Both the position numbers and the translations under genes were made by a program. A DNA stretch of 64,000 nt from Paraburkholderia madseniana (lineage in GTDB: Bacteria; Pseudomonadota; Gammaproteobacteria; Burkholderiales; Burkholderiaceae). The notes under the pieces are model-generated. The model had not been told where the DNA came from, did no database searches, and saw nothing but the letters and a program-made list of their open reading frames with translations. Positions 8,490 to 17,337 of the stretch are shown piece after piece. The stretch is from assembly GCF_009690905.1 (NCBI RefSeq), contig NZ_VOSW01000023.1, positions 1-64,000 of the forward strand, given 5' to 3'. Within the stretch, counting starts at the first letter, position 1. Each line of letters begins with the position of its first letter.

Positions 8490-8968
8490 GTGAGATTCAA
8501 ATAATCAAGTTGAGAAAAACCAATTCGCATTCGATGATTGCACACATGAACCGTGTGCCGGTCATGCCAGAAGTCCGGGCGACGCTGTAGTCCGCCGCAG
8601 GCATTTCGCGAGGGTGTCGGATGCTGCACACGAGACAGTAAAAAAGGAATCGACAGACGATTCTGTCAAGGAGACGTCAATGTTGGCTGAGCGCGACCCG
8701 ACCCGAACTCGCAGACGGTGGACCGCGGGCATCTCCGTCCGCTGAAACGCCAGCGCGGAGAATCGCAGCGCGTTCGTGCCTCTCTCATCTCACCGGCGGG
8801 AACGACAGCATCGATCTAGCGCAATTCCAGAACCCAAGGGACGTCCGGAGAGTTCGCTTTCGTGCGTCCTGGGGGCTGCGCATACAAGGATTTTCAACGG
8901 GGCAGGATGGCAACTGATGGCATCCGAATTCCCATGCAATGCCGCGAAATTGAATCTGGAGGAGTTGA

Positions 8969-9898
8969 GTGAACAAGGTAATTATTAGCTGTGCGGTGAC
9001 GGGCGCGCTTCACACGCCGTCTATGTCTGAGCATCTTCCGCTGACCCCCGATCAGATCGCCGCGCAGGCTATAGAGGCAGCGGAAGCAGGAGCCGCCATC
9101 CTGCATCTGCACGCCCGTGACCCGATCGACGGCCGACCGACTGCTGACCCTGCTGTGTTCTCGGCGTTCGTTCCGCGCATTGCTGAGCAGACGGATGCGG
9201 TAATCAACATCACCACGGGAGGCAGCACAAGCATGACGCTGCAGGATCGGCTTGCGTACCCACTTCTTGCAAAGCCGGAAATGTGTTCCTTGAATATGGG
9301 TTCGATGAATTTCTCGATTCATCCAGTCGCGCGGAAGATAAAGCAATGGCGCTTCGAATGGGAGCGTCCCTATGTCGAAGGAACCGAGGACATCATTTTC
9401 CGGAACACATTCCGGGACATCGGTCACATTCTCCGCGAACTGGGCGAAGGGTGTGGGACCCGGTTTGAGTTTGAGTGTTACGACCTCGGCCACCTCTATA
9501 ACCTCGCGCACTTCGTGGATGAGGGGCTTGTAAAGCCTCCACTTTTCATACAGTCGATCTATGGGGTGCTGGGCGGCATGGGTCCGGATCCAGAGAATCT
9601 GACCGTCATGCGCACAACGGCCGATCGTCTTTTTGGTCGTCAGAACTACCGCTTTTCGATCCTGGGCGCGGGGCGGCACCAGATGCCGCTTGTCACGCTC
9701 GGGGCCATTCTCGGCGGGAATGTCCGGGTTGGTCTGGAGGACAGTCTGTATCTCGGCCGCGGCCAGTTGGCGACGTCGAATGCAGAGCAGGTCCGCAAGA
9801 TACGGCGAATTCTGGAGGAGCTATCCCTTGACGTTGCGACGCCTGATGAAGCTCGTGAAATGCTCGGCTTGAAAGGGCGTGGCAAGACGGCGTTCTAA
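8969..9898 (+). CDS. Beta-keto acid cleavage enzyme (BKACE, DUF849), 309 aa
   Basis: The protein starts with VIISCAVTGALHTPSMS and has the zinc site HLHARDP with His46 and His48, the FEFECYDLGHL segment, and GLEDSLYLGRGQLA near residue 230. All are hallmarks of the BKACE family, TIM-barrel Zn enzymes that condense a beta-keto acid with acetyl-CoA and release acetoacetate plus a new acyl-CoA. The start codon is GTG with GGAGGAG upstream. It heads a rightward catabolic operon and overlaps the long alternative start of the hydrolase. It probably handles a beta-keto acid formed after ring cleavage. Which keto acid is used cannot be read from the sequence. Confidence 0.9.
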   Translation: MNKVIISCAVTGALHTPSMSEHLPLTPDQIAAQAIEAAEAGAAILHLHARDPIDGRPTADPAVFSAFVPRIAEQTDAVINITTGGSTSMTLQDRLAYPLLAKPEMCSLNMGSMNFSIHPVARKIKQWRFEWERPYVEGTEDIIFRNTFRDIGHILRELGEGCGTRFEFECYDLGHLYNLAHFVDEGLVKPPLFIQSIYGVLGGMGPDPENLTVMRTTADRLFGRQNYRFSILGAGRHQMPLVTLGAILGGNVRVGLEDSLYLGRGQLATSNAEQVRKIRRILEELSLDVATPDEAREMLGLKGRGKTAF

Positions 9899-9977
9899 GG
9901 GAGCCCGAAAGCTCGGCCCATTGAAACACTTGGCGCGCATGGTGAAACACACCATGGCCCTGATAGAGAGGAATGAA

Positions 9978-11153
9978 ATGCTCGAATATTTTCCCAAGAA
10001 CTATGTCTGGAATCTGTCCGCCAACCTTGCATTGGGGATGGGTGGAAACATCGGTGAAGTCGACGTAATTTGCCGGCAACTCGTGGAGGCGTCACTGCTT
10101 CCGGATAGCGAAGGGACGGAGTCTTTTTTCAAGGCCTGGTGTGACCAGGCGGAGCGTCTCGTGGAGCTCGCGGAAGACGACGAAGCACGTGGGCGGCGAT
10201 TAAGCGCCGGGGCCAAGCTCGGGAGGGCAGCAACGTATTATCTGACAGCGGAGCGTATGCAGAATCGAGACTATGCGCCGCGGAAAATCGCCTATTCAAA
10301 GATGTTGGAGAGTTTTTCGCGTTTTACCGAGTTACACGAAGAAAACTGCGAGCGTGTTGAAATTCCGTACCAGGGCACGGTGCTCGCAGGTCTGTTCGTT
10401 CGGGCTGATCGTAAAGATGGAACGCCGGCACCGTGCATCGCTCACTTTAACGGCTTGGACAGCACAAAGGAAATGATCTACGGATCAGGGATCGCGCAGG
10501 CGTTGGCTCGCCGCGGTGTTTCGACCCTGATGGTTGACCAGCCCGGTGTGGGTGAGGCATTGCGTCTGCGCGGACTGCACGCCGTCGTGGAAAGCGAGAT
10601 CTGGGGAAGTGCGGTGGCAGACTACCTTCAGACACGGCGTGATGTCGACTCTGACATGCTGGGTGTTTGCGCCTGGTCTCTTGGCGGCTACTACGCTCCG
10701 CGGGTGGCGGCGTTCGAGAAGCGCTACCGGCTTTGCGTTGCGTGGGGTGCGAATTTCAATTGGGGCGAGCTGCAGAAACGTCGTTTGGCGCGGGAGGGCG
10801 ATCGCCCAGTGCCCCATTACTGGGAGCACGTTCAATGGGTTTGGGGCAAGGGGAGTCTGGACGAGTTTATGGCATTTGCTCCGCGAATTACGCTTGAAAA
10901 TGTCATTGACCGGATTACGGTGCCGTTTCTGGTTACGCACGGCGCCAAAGATCGTCAGATTCCTCTGGAGTACGCGCATGCGCAATACGATGGCGCGGTC
11001 AATAGTCCGAAGCGTGAACTGAAGTTCTTCACGGCCAAAGAAGGGGGTGTTGAGCACGTCAGCGCGGACAACATGAGCAATACGCGGGATTACATCGCCG
11101 ACTGGGTCAGCGAAACGTTCGCGGAAATCGGCGCAATGGGAGTACGGAAATGA
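9978..11153 (+). CDS. Alpha/beta hydrolase, DHPON-hydrolase/FrsA-like, 391 aa
   Basis: A helical N-terminal cap of about 120 residues precedes a hydrolase core with the nucleophile Ser234 in CAWSLGGYY, Asp325 in HGAKDRQIP and His360 in GGVEHVSADN, a complete triad. This architecture matches the family of 2,6-dihydroxypseudooxynicotine hydrolase and related C-C or ester hydrolases. I take ATG at 9978, preceded by AGAGAGG; the frame is open further upstream, with ATG at 9954, but that part overlaps the BKACE gene. The stop overlaps the next start by four bases (ATGA). It may cut a carbon-carbon or ester bond in the ring-cleavage product. Confidence 0.85.
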   Translation: MLEYFPKNYVWNLSANLALGMGGNIGEVDVICRQLVEASLLPDSEGTESFFKAWCDQAERLVELAEDDEARGRRLSAGAKLGRAATYYLTAERMQNRDYAPRKIAYSKMLESFSRFTELHEENCERVEIPYQGTVLAGLFVRADRKDGTPAPCIAHFNGLDSTKEMIYGSGIAQALARRGVSTLMVDQPGVGEALRLRGLHAVVESEIWGSAVADYLQTRRDVDSDMLGVCAWSLGGYYAPRVAAFEKRYRLCVAWGANFNWGELQKRRLAREGDRPVPHYWEHVQWVWGKGSLDEFMAFAPRITLENVIDRITVPFLVTHGAKDRQIPLEYAHAQYDGAVNSPKRELKFFTAKEGGVEHVSADNMSNTRDYIADWVSETFAEIGAMGVRK

Positions 11154-11926
11154 GTCGCACGTTCGTTGACCTGTCGATCTATTTGGAAAACGATGTTGTC
11201 TCCGATCCGCCAGTCTATCGGCCGAAAATCGACTACGTCGATCATACGAGGTCACTTCCTGAACTCGTCAACTTCTTTCCGGGCCTGCGGCCAGAGGACC
11301 TGCCGGACGAAGAGGCGTGGGCTATCGAGCGCGTCGAGCTCATCACGCATAACGGTACGCACCTCGATGCGCCTTATCATTTTGCGTCGACGATGGACGG
11401 TGGTAAGCGCGCTATCACGATCGACGAGGTTCCACTCGATTGGTGCTTTCAGCCGGGCGTGAAGCTAGACTTCCGCCATTTTCCCGATGGATACGTCGTC
11501 CAGCCCAAGGACGTCGAGGCGGAGTTGGACCGGATTGGCCATGAACTGAAGCCGCTCGAAATTGCGGTGATCAATACGTCGGCAGGAAAGCGATACGGTG
11601 CCGACGATTACGTGAGTGCCGGCTGCGGCATGGGCGCGGCAGCTACCCTTTACCTGCTTGAACGCGGGGTAAGAGTCACAGGCACGGACGGATGGAGCTG
11701 GGACGCCCCGTTTGTGCACACAAAGACGAAATTCGCCGAGACCGGTGATCCCTCGCTGATATGGGAGGGGCACAAGGCGGGTCGGCAGGTGGGCTACTGC
11801 CATCTAGAAAAGCTGCATAACCTCGAGGTACTTCCCTCCGACGGATTCACGATCGCCTGCTTTCCGTTCAAGATCCGCGCAGCATCGGCAGGCTGGACCC
11901 GGGCGGTTGCGATCTTGGACACGTGA
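11150..11926 (+). CDS. Cyclase-family metal-dependent hydrolase (KynB-like), 258 aa
   Basis: The signature HNGTHLDAPYHF gives His67, His71, Asp73 and His77 as metal ligands of the cyclase/kynurenine formamidase family, which hydrolyses amides, lactones or related bonds with Zn or Mn. The length is typical. Its start overlaps the hydrolase stop in an ATGA junction, so the two are probably translationally coupled and act in sequence. Kynurenine formamidase itself is possible, but the absence of other kynurenine genes and the catabolic neighbours point to an amide or lactone intermediate of the local pathway. Confidence 0.85.
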   Translation: MSRTFVDLSIYLENDVVSDPPVYRPKIDYVDHTRSLPELVNFFPGLRPEDLPDEEAWAIERVELITHNGTHLDAPYHFASTMDGGKRAITIDEVPLDWCFQPGVKLDFRHFPDGYVVQPKDVEAELDRIGHELKPLEIAVINTSAGKRYGADDYVSAGCGMGAAATLYLLERGVRVTGTDGWSWDAPFVHTKTKFAETGDPSLIWEGHKAGRQVGYCHLEKLHNLEVLPSDGFTIACFPFKIRAASAGWTRAVAILDT

Positions 11927-12049
11927 GACGGGCCGGTATCCCGGGTTGGGAGACCGTAGTTGAGCGGGTAAATGCGACTAGCGTTGCCATGGTTGTGTCA
12001 CGCCTGCGGACACAGGATCGTGGCACCAGGTGAAGGGAAGGAGAAGTTG

Positions 12050-12286
12050 ATGTCTGGTACGGAAAGGTCGCTACGCGTGATGGTGGAGCACTGGCTAGCT
12101 CCTGATCCTGCGAAGGGTGTTCGGGTTACGGAATTCCGGAACAGACGATCCAGACGCGAATGCTATGTATGCGTCGAGACAATGAGAGCCGCAGGCCCGA
12201 TCGCACTGTTCTTTTTTCGTCATCAGGACGGGGCGTGGCGCCTATTCCCGCCGGGCCCGGAACGACCGGCAATGCGCACCGCCTGA
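12050..12286 (+). CDS. Hypothetical small basic protein, 78 aa
   Basis: I do not recognise it. ATG at 12050 has a good AAGGAGAAG site just upstream, better than the open frame that begins at 11972. The protein has a VMVEHWLAPDP segment, an arginine-rich stretch and ECYVCVETMRAAGPIALFFF, which suggests a small folded protein of plausible composition. It sits between the cyclase and the outer-membrane channel, in line with the operon, so it may have an accessory role in the pathway. Confidence 0.6.
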   Translation: MSGTERSLRVMVEHWLAPDPAKGVRVTEFRNRRSRRECYVCVETMRAAGPIALFFFRHQDGAWRLFPPGPERPAMRTA

Positions 12287-12580
12287 GATTCGAAGAATTT
12301 TGACCTCACTGTTTTGACGAAGGCGAGGACGAAATATTGGAGAACGTGCCGACCGCTCGGGGCATCAAGAGCTACAGCGCGATTCGGATAACGTCAACGT
12401 CGCGATCCCGGCTACGCAATTAACGGATATGCCGGTGGTGTCGGGCGCGCGCGCGGGGCAATCAGGCAGTCACAGATTAGGAGAAGGAGAACGGAAAAAA
12501 CTTTGCATTACTTATAAATATAAGAAAGAACGAGTATGAAAGATCGGATTAAAAATGACTATATATATTTGGAGACGATT
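12287..12580. other. Intergenic region upstream of the channel gene
   Basis: About 290 bases. The last part is AT-rich with CTTATA/TATAAG around AA at 12511-12524, unlike its surroundings, and may hold a promoter for the channel gene. Otherwise I see nothing. Confidence 0.35.
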
Positions 12581-13495
12581 ATGCGTTGGAGAAAAAGTCT
12601 GGAGGCAGCGGTTCTGTTCGGGGTGCTTGGCCTTTCCGGAAAGGCCTACGCCACCGAAAATGGACTGCAGAGCTATCCTATTGGGATCGATACCGTTTTG
12701 AATGCCATTGTGCCCGCCCCAGGCACAACGCAGTTCTACGATTACTCGACGTTCTATACAGCGAGCCGGTTTGTCGGCCAGAACGGCGGAAGCGCTATCC
12801 CGGGTTTCAAGGTTAATGTATTCGCAATGGCGCCGCGCGTATTGCACACATGGGGAGAAACGTTAGGGCCGGTTACTTTCACATCCGGGTTCGCCCTGCC
12901 TATCGTTCATGCTGGGACGACTCTGCCCTTTGGAAGTGCCAACCGATGGGGCTTCGGGGATCTGACGATTCACAGTCTGAATATTGGATACTCCAACCCG
13001 GATAAGACTTTCTTTGGTTTGCTCGCACTGGATTTCGTGTTGCCGATAGGTTCGTATTCGGCATCGCGCTTGGTCAACACGGGATCGAATACCTATGCGT
13101 TCATTCCTGCCCTGAAGGTGACAGCCGTTCCGTTCCCACGTTCTGAGTTCTCGGCGACACTTGGCTATGAAATCAATTCGCCCAATCACGCAGACGGTTA
13201 CCACTCGGGGAATCTGGTCGTCTTGGACTGGGTTGCTGGGTACTCGGTCCTGCCGAAGCTTCAACTTGGGGTGCAGGGCTACGTCCTGCAACAAGTGACC
13301 AATGACACCCAAAACGGCGCGCCAGTGGGCGGGAATGGGTTTCGCGGAAGAGCATACGCTATCGGTCCGCAGATCCGGCTCAATTTCACACGTGATTCCG
13401 GGATCGTTTTTAAATGGCAACACGAGTTCGACGTCAGGAATCGGCCGAAGGGCGATCGGGCCTGGATTGAGTTCACCTTTCCTCTCAATCTATAA
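12581..13495 (+). CDS. Outer-membrane channel, phenol meta-pathway (SphA) type, 304 aa
   Basis: A signal peptide is clear from ATG at 12581: basic RWRK, a hydrophobic core and an AYA cleavage site before TENG. The mature part shows alternating beta-strand patterns with many aromatic residues and ends with IEFTFPLNL, a C-terminal outer-membrane insertion signal. It resembles the transporter family found in meta-cleavage pathways for phenol and other aromatics, which lets hydrophobic substrates cross the outer membrane. GGAGACGATT precedes the chosen ATG; an in-frame ATG at 12536 would spoil the signal peptide. It probably imports the pathway's substrate. Confidence 0.85.
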   Translation: MRWRKSLEAAVLFGVLGLSGKAYATENGLQSYPIGIDTVLNAIVPAPGTTQFYDYSTFYTASRFVGQNGGSAIPGFKVNVFAMAPRVLHTWGETLGPVTFTSGFALPIVHAGTTLPFGSANRWGFGDLTIHSLNIGYSNPDKTFFGLLALDFVLPIGSYSASRLVNTGSNTYAFIPALKVTAVPFPRSEFSATLGYEINSPNHADGYHSGNLVVLDWVAGYSVLPKLQLGVQGYVLQQVTNDTQNGAPVGGNGFRGRAYAIGPQIRLNFTRDSGIVFKWQHEFDVRNRPKGDRAWIEFTFPLNL

Positions 13496-13774
13496 GGGGG
13501 AGGGAACACAAGAACACAAGTTGGTTGGCCGCTGATATGAGCTCAGATTTTCGCGATGAACAGCAGCATGGTGTGCCATCGCCATTCATGGCTTGAATGA
13601 ACCGGATTCAAATCATCAACTTGAATGTAGGAATACGCATGCCCATCATGTTGGGAGCGACGATACGTTGCCGGGTGAAAGTCCATGTTATGAAGTCGAT
13701 TGGGTTTGGAAGAGGAAGGGCCCGGTGGCCCAACTTCGTGATTTGAGCCATTCACGCATACAGAGAGCAAGCGC

Positions 13775-15124
13775 ATGCAGACTTACGATTTCGATCTTTT
13801 TGTCATTGGCGGTGGTTCAGGCGGCGTCCGCGCGAGTCGCGTGGCGGCAGGGTATGGGGCGAGGGTTGGCATCGCAGAAGCTTTCCGGCTTGGCGGAACA
13901 TGTGTGATTCGTGGTTGTGTGCCCAAGAAACTCATGATGTACGCATCACAGTTCAGGAGCGCCTTTGAGGATTCGAGAGGGTATGGCTGGACGCTCGGAT
14001 CATACGTTCATGACTGGGCTGCCATGGTCGCGGCGAGGGACAAGGAAATAGACCGACTCGAAGGCGTCTACCGCAGCTTGCTCGATAAGTCTGGGGTTGC
14101 GGTTTTCAGTGGCCGTGCGGAATTGGATGGGCCGCATCGGATCCGCCTGAATGGCGAGGTGATTACTGCGAAGGTCATTCTTCTCGCAACGGGTGCGACG
14201 CCCGCACGGCTTGACGTGCCCGGAGCAGAGTTCACGGTGACCTCAGACGAAGTATTCAACTTGCGGGACGCGCCGCGCCGCGTGGCGATTGTCGGGGGAG
14301 GCTACATCGCATGTGAGTTTGCAGGCATCTTCAATGGCCTGGGTACGCAGGTGGTTCAACTGCATCGTGGGAGCCAGATTCTTCGTGGGTTCGACGACGA
14401 ACTCCGTTTCCACCTCGCGGACGAAATAGCACGTACCGGTGTCGACCTTCGTCTTGGTGTCGACGTGACGGCGGTGGAACGCGCACGAGACGCGCTGTCC
14501 GTTCATCTGTCGAATGGATCGGTGTGCGAGGTAGATGCGGTGATGGTTGCCACCGGCCGTCACTGTGCCACTAGCGGGCTACGCCTGGATACGGTTGGAG
14601 TCGGCGTTGACGGAGACGGTGCGATCAAGGTGAACGAATTCTCTCGCACGACCAACCCGCATGTCTATGCCGTGGGCGATGTCACCAATCGGCTCAAGCT
14701 GACCCCGGTCGCGATTCATGAGGGGCATGCGTTTGCGGATACAGTGTTCGGGGAGCAATCTCGCGCGATCTCGCATAACAACGTCCCATTTGCTGTATTC
14801 AGCCAACCACAAGCGGCCTCTGTCGGGCTTAGCGAAGAGCAAGCGAGAGCGCAGTTTGACGACGTCAAGATATACGGGAGCAGTTTCCGCCCAATGCGGG
14901 CAGCGCTTTCATTGCGCGAAGAGCGCGCCCTTGTGAAGCTCGTCGTGGATGGAAAGACGGACAGGGTGCTTGGGGCTCATATTGTGGGGGCCGACGCCGC
15001 GGAGATCATTCAGGGGCTGGCAATTGCTCTCAAGGTAGGGGCGCGGAAGGCTGACTTTGACGCGACGCTTGGTGTGCATCCGACGCTTGCTGAAGAGTTT
15101 GTTACGTTACGGACGGCGCGCTGA
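13775..15124 (+). CDS. Glutathione reductase-like disulfide oxidoreductase, 449 aa
   Basis: The FAD motif GGGSGG begins at residue 12, and the redox pair GTCVIRGCVPKK (Cys43, Cys48) is exactly that of glutathione reductases. A second Rossmann motif GGGYIA binds NADPH, with a downstream HRGSQILRGFD segment of the NADPH-preferring type. GVHPTLAEEF near the C-terminus holds the catalytic His. The length is normal. Placed next to catabolic genes and matched with the transferase at 4.8 kb, it may regenerate glutathione consumed in the pathway rather than being the genome's main reductase. Confidence 0.92.
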   Translation: MQTYDFDLFVIGGGSGGVRASRVAAGYGARVGIAEAFRLGGTCVIRGCVPKKLMMYASQFRSAFEDSRGYGWTLGSYVHDWAAMVAARDKEIDRLEGVYRSLLDKSGVAVFSGRAELDGPHRIRLNGEVITAKVILLATGATPARLDVPGAEFTVTSDEVFNLRDAPRRVAIVGGGYIACEFAGIFNGLGTQVVQLHRGSQILRGFDDELRFHLADEIARTGVDLRLGVDVTAVERARDALSVHLSNGSVCEVDAVMVATGRHCATSGLRLDTVGVGVDGDGAIKVNEFSRTTNPHVYAVGDVTNRLKLTPVAIHEGHAFADTVFGEQSRAISHNNVPFAVFSQPQAASVGLSEEQARAQFDDVKIYGSSFRPMRAALSLREERALVKLVVDGKTDRVLGAHIVGADAAEIIQGLAIALKVGARKADFDATLGVHPTLAEEFVTLRTAR

Positions 15125-15248
15125 TTGACAATTTCGGACTCCATTCATTTTGGAAACGGAGATAGTTGATATTTTTGCACTCGACGCCTGTCATGGTACT
15201 TCGCGCATAGTGAACAAATTTTTAGCAAAAAAGAGGAGTCTTCACCTG

Positions 15249-15818
15249 ATGAACACGAACCCTCATGTCTCTTTGCTGGCAGTTTGCGGCAGCCTGCGAG
15301 CGCAGTCTTACTCCACGGCCGTACTGCGGACGCTGATTGACCATGTGTCTGATAACGTGCGCGTGGAGCGGGCAGCAATTAGTTCTTTGCCGTTTTACAA
15401 CCAGGATCTGGATGATGAACAGACGCGGCCGGTGGCAGTCACGGCATTCAAGGAGAGGATTCGCGAGTGTGACGGGTTGCTTGTCGTCACGCCTGAATAC
15501 AACCATGGTTTGCCGGCGGTACTGAAAAACGCCATTGATTGGGCATCCCGGCCGGCTTATGAGTCGGTATTGAAGGACAAGCCGGTAGTGTGTATTACTG
15601 CCTCTCCCAGCCTGTATGGAGGGGTGCGGGCGCACGTCCATCTTCAGCAGTTATTTGCCTCCACGCTGTCTCGTCAGATCATCATGCCCCCAGTTGCTCT
15701 GGGGGGCATTGGCGGCAAAGTCGTGAACGGCATACTGTCGGATGGAATTTCGCTGGATTTGGCAATCGGTGCGCTGCAGCGGTTGGTCGAATTTGTGAGG
15801 CAGGAGAGACAGTCGTAA
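15249..15818 (+). CDS. NADPH-dependent FMN reductase (ChrR-like), 189 aa
   Basis: The flavodoxin-like fold is shown by AVCGSLRAQSYS, the FMN phosphate loop, and by VTPEYNHGLPAVLKNAIDWASR, the family signature. I chose ATG at 15249 because GAGGAG lies at 15233-15238 and the usual N-terminus begins there; an open frame extends upstream to 15150 without such support. Enzymes of this group reduce FMN, quinones, azo compounds or chromate. In this context it may reduce a quinone intermediate or supply reduced flavin. Confidence 0.88.
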   Translation: MNTNPHVSLLAVCGSLRAQSYSTAVLRTLIDHVSDNVRVERAAISSLPFYNQDLDDEQTRPVAVTAFKERIRECDGLLVVTPEYNHGLPAVLKNAIDWASRPAYESVLKDKPVVCITASPSLYGGVRAHVHLQQLFASTLSRQIIMPPVALGGIGGKVVNGILSDGISLDLAIGALQRLVEFVRQERQS

Positions 15819-15968
15819 AGTTTTTCTGCGGGCGAATTGCGAGCATATGCTTCCGGCAGTTCGTACGGCGCCTCTCGCAGCGAAGGCCGTGGACTCTGCG
15901 TAGCTTGCTATATTTTGTTCAATTGACATGCAGCGCACAATGAAAAGCTAATCTGACTGGAGACAGGT

Positions 15969-16919
15969 GTGCACCTTGGGGGTCTCGATCTGAATCTTCT
16001 GCTCGCGCTCGACGCCCTGCTCAGCGAGAAAAATGTTACGCGCGCCGCTGAACGCATGAACATTTCGCAACCGGGCATGAGTGCTGCGCTTCAGAAACTG
16101 CGTTGGCATTTTTCGGACCCATTGCTGGAAAAGGTGGGGCGACGGCTCGAATTGACGCCGCGTGCACGTACACTTGCACAGCCGGTCAAAAACATTCTGT
16201 TCGAAATTCGGACGCTTACCAACGGTGCTGAGGATTTCGACCCGGCGAAGGCGCAGCGGATTTTCCGCGTGTGCGCGTCCACTTACTGCAGCGATCTTCT
16301 AGCAATCCCCGTTATCAGATACCTGGGTAAGGTTGCCCCACAGGTCAGCGTTCAGTTCGATGATCTATTCTCCGATACGTTCGCGCGGCTTGTGGACGGT
16401 CAAATCGACATCGCAATTGCCATCCCCCAGCGGTTGCTGATGGAACCAGTCAATCTCAATGGACCGCTGTCCTCGGCGGACCTGTTTTCGGATCGATTGG
16501 TGCTTGCGGTCGCGAATGACAACAGCGCCGTAGGCAACACCATAAGTTTCGACGAGCTTTGCGAACTCCCCTACGTTGAAACCCGCTTTGCGGGCCAAAC
16601 AGTGTCTATTAGCGAGCAGGCGTTGCGTCGACAACCGAAGCAGCCGCGGGTGAGGGCATGGTTCCCAAATTTTCAGTTGACACTCGACGCCGTTGCCCAA
16701 ACTGGAGTGATCGCGACGGCGCCTGAAAAGTTGATCGCCATGCGCGGTGCGCAGCGTGTGCGGACACTACCTCTTCCGTTTGAAGTTCCTGATTTCGAAG
16801 AGCACGTCTACTGGCATCCGAGGAACGACCACGATGCGGGGCATCGGTGGTTCCGGGCGGTTCTTCAATCGGCCGCACAAGAACTGCAGGCAGGGCGCCA
16901 ACGGCTGGAATACGAGTGA
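15969..16919 (+). CDS. LysR-family transcriptional regulator, 316 aa
   Basis: GGLDLNLLLALDALLSEKNV followed by the helix-turn-helix TRAAERMNISQPGMSAALQKLR identifies a LysR protein; the remainder is the effector-binding domain. The start codon is GTG at 15969, with GGAG about seven bases before. Like the regulator at 3575 it belongs to the aromatic-responsive branch, so the island carries two regulators of one type. It lies upstream of the Rieske oxygenase pair, reads in the same direction, and is the likely activator of those genes. Confidence 0.9.
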   Translation: MHLGGLDLNLLLALDALLSEKNVTRAAERMNISQPGMSAALQKLRWHFSDPLLEKVGRRLELTPRARTLAQPVKNILFEIRTLTNGAEDFDPAKAQRIFRVCASTYCSDLLAIPVIRYLGKVAPQVSVQFDDLFSDTFARLVDGQIDIAIAIPQRLLMEPVNLNGPLSSADLFSDRLVLAVANDNSAVGNTISFDELCELPYVETRFAGQTVSISEQALRRQPKQPRVRAWFPNFQLTLDAVAQTGVIATAPEKLIAMRGAQRVRTLPLPFEVPDFEEHVYWHPRNDHDAGHRWFRAVLQSAAQELQAGRQRLEYE

Positions 16920-17337
16920 CTTTTGGGTGTGTCTGCCTACGCGGCACCCACATGCGATTCAGGGATTCGGGTCGCCGGCGTTATATGTTTCATCGTTGCG
17001 AGCCCAAGCCGCTCACTTCTCCTGCCCGTCTGATTTTCACACTGTGGCTGTAGGGTCCATTACAGGTAGTGTCCAGCCTCCTTCCGGAACAACAGCGTGT
17101 CGCTCGCATAAGTCGGCGCTATAGCTGCAATCGCTACTGACGATTTCCCTTGTGTGTCTTAAACACGGACCATATGGGCGGTCGACAGTTGCAGCAGGCT
17201 TGAGAGGCAATTGGCAACGTTACCTGCACGGCTCGGTTGCGACGCGGAAGCCCCCGACTCTGTGAGCAACTGTCTTCTGTACGTGGTCGCCGCGCGGCGC
17301 AACCGGAACAAACTAATTAGTCAGGAGACGGACTCAA
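16920..17337. other. Intergenic region upstream of the Rieske oxygenase
   Basis: About 420 bases without a supported gene. It should contain the Rieske oxygenase promoter and a LysR binding site, but I could not define either with confidence. Confidence 0.3.

Larger units (their letters stand above)
7791..8968. other. Long divergent spacer between the two catabolic operons
   Basis: Nearly 1.2 kb separates the start of the leftward VOC dioxygenase operon from the start of the rightward BKACE operon. No frame here has convincing protein character. It contains a terminator-like hairpin at 8132-8155, palindromes at 8105-8119 (CTATCC/GGATAG) and 8204-8223 (AAACGCT/AGCGTTT), and an operator-like inverted repeat at 8471-8489. 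Promoters and LysR binding sites for both operons are expected here, and a lost gene could account for its length. Confidence 0.5.
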
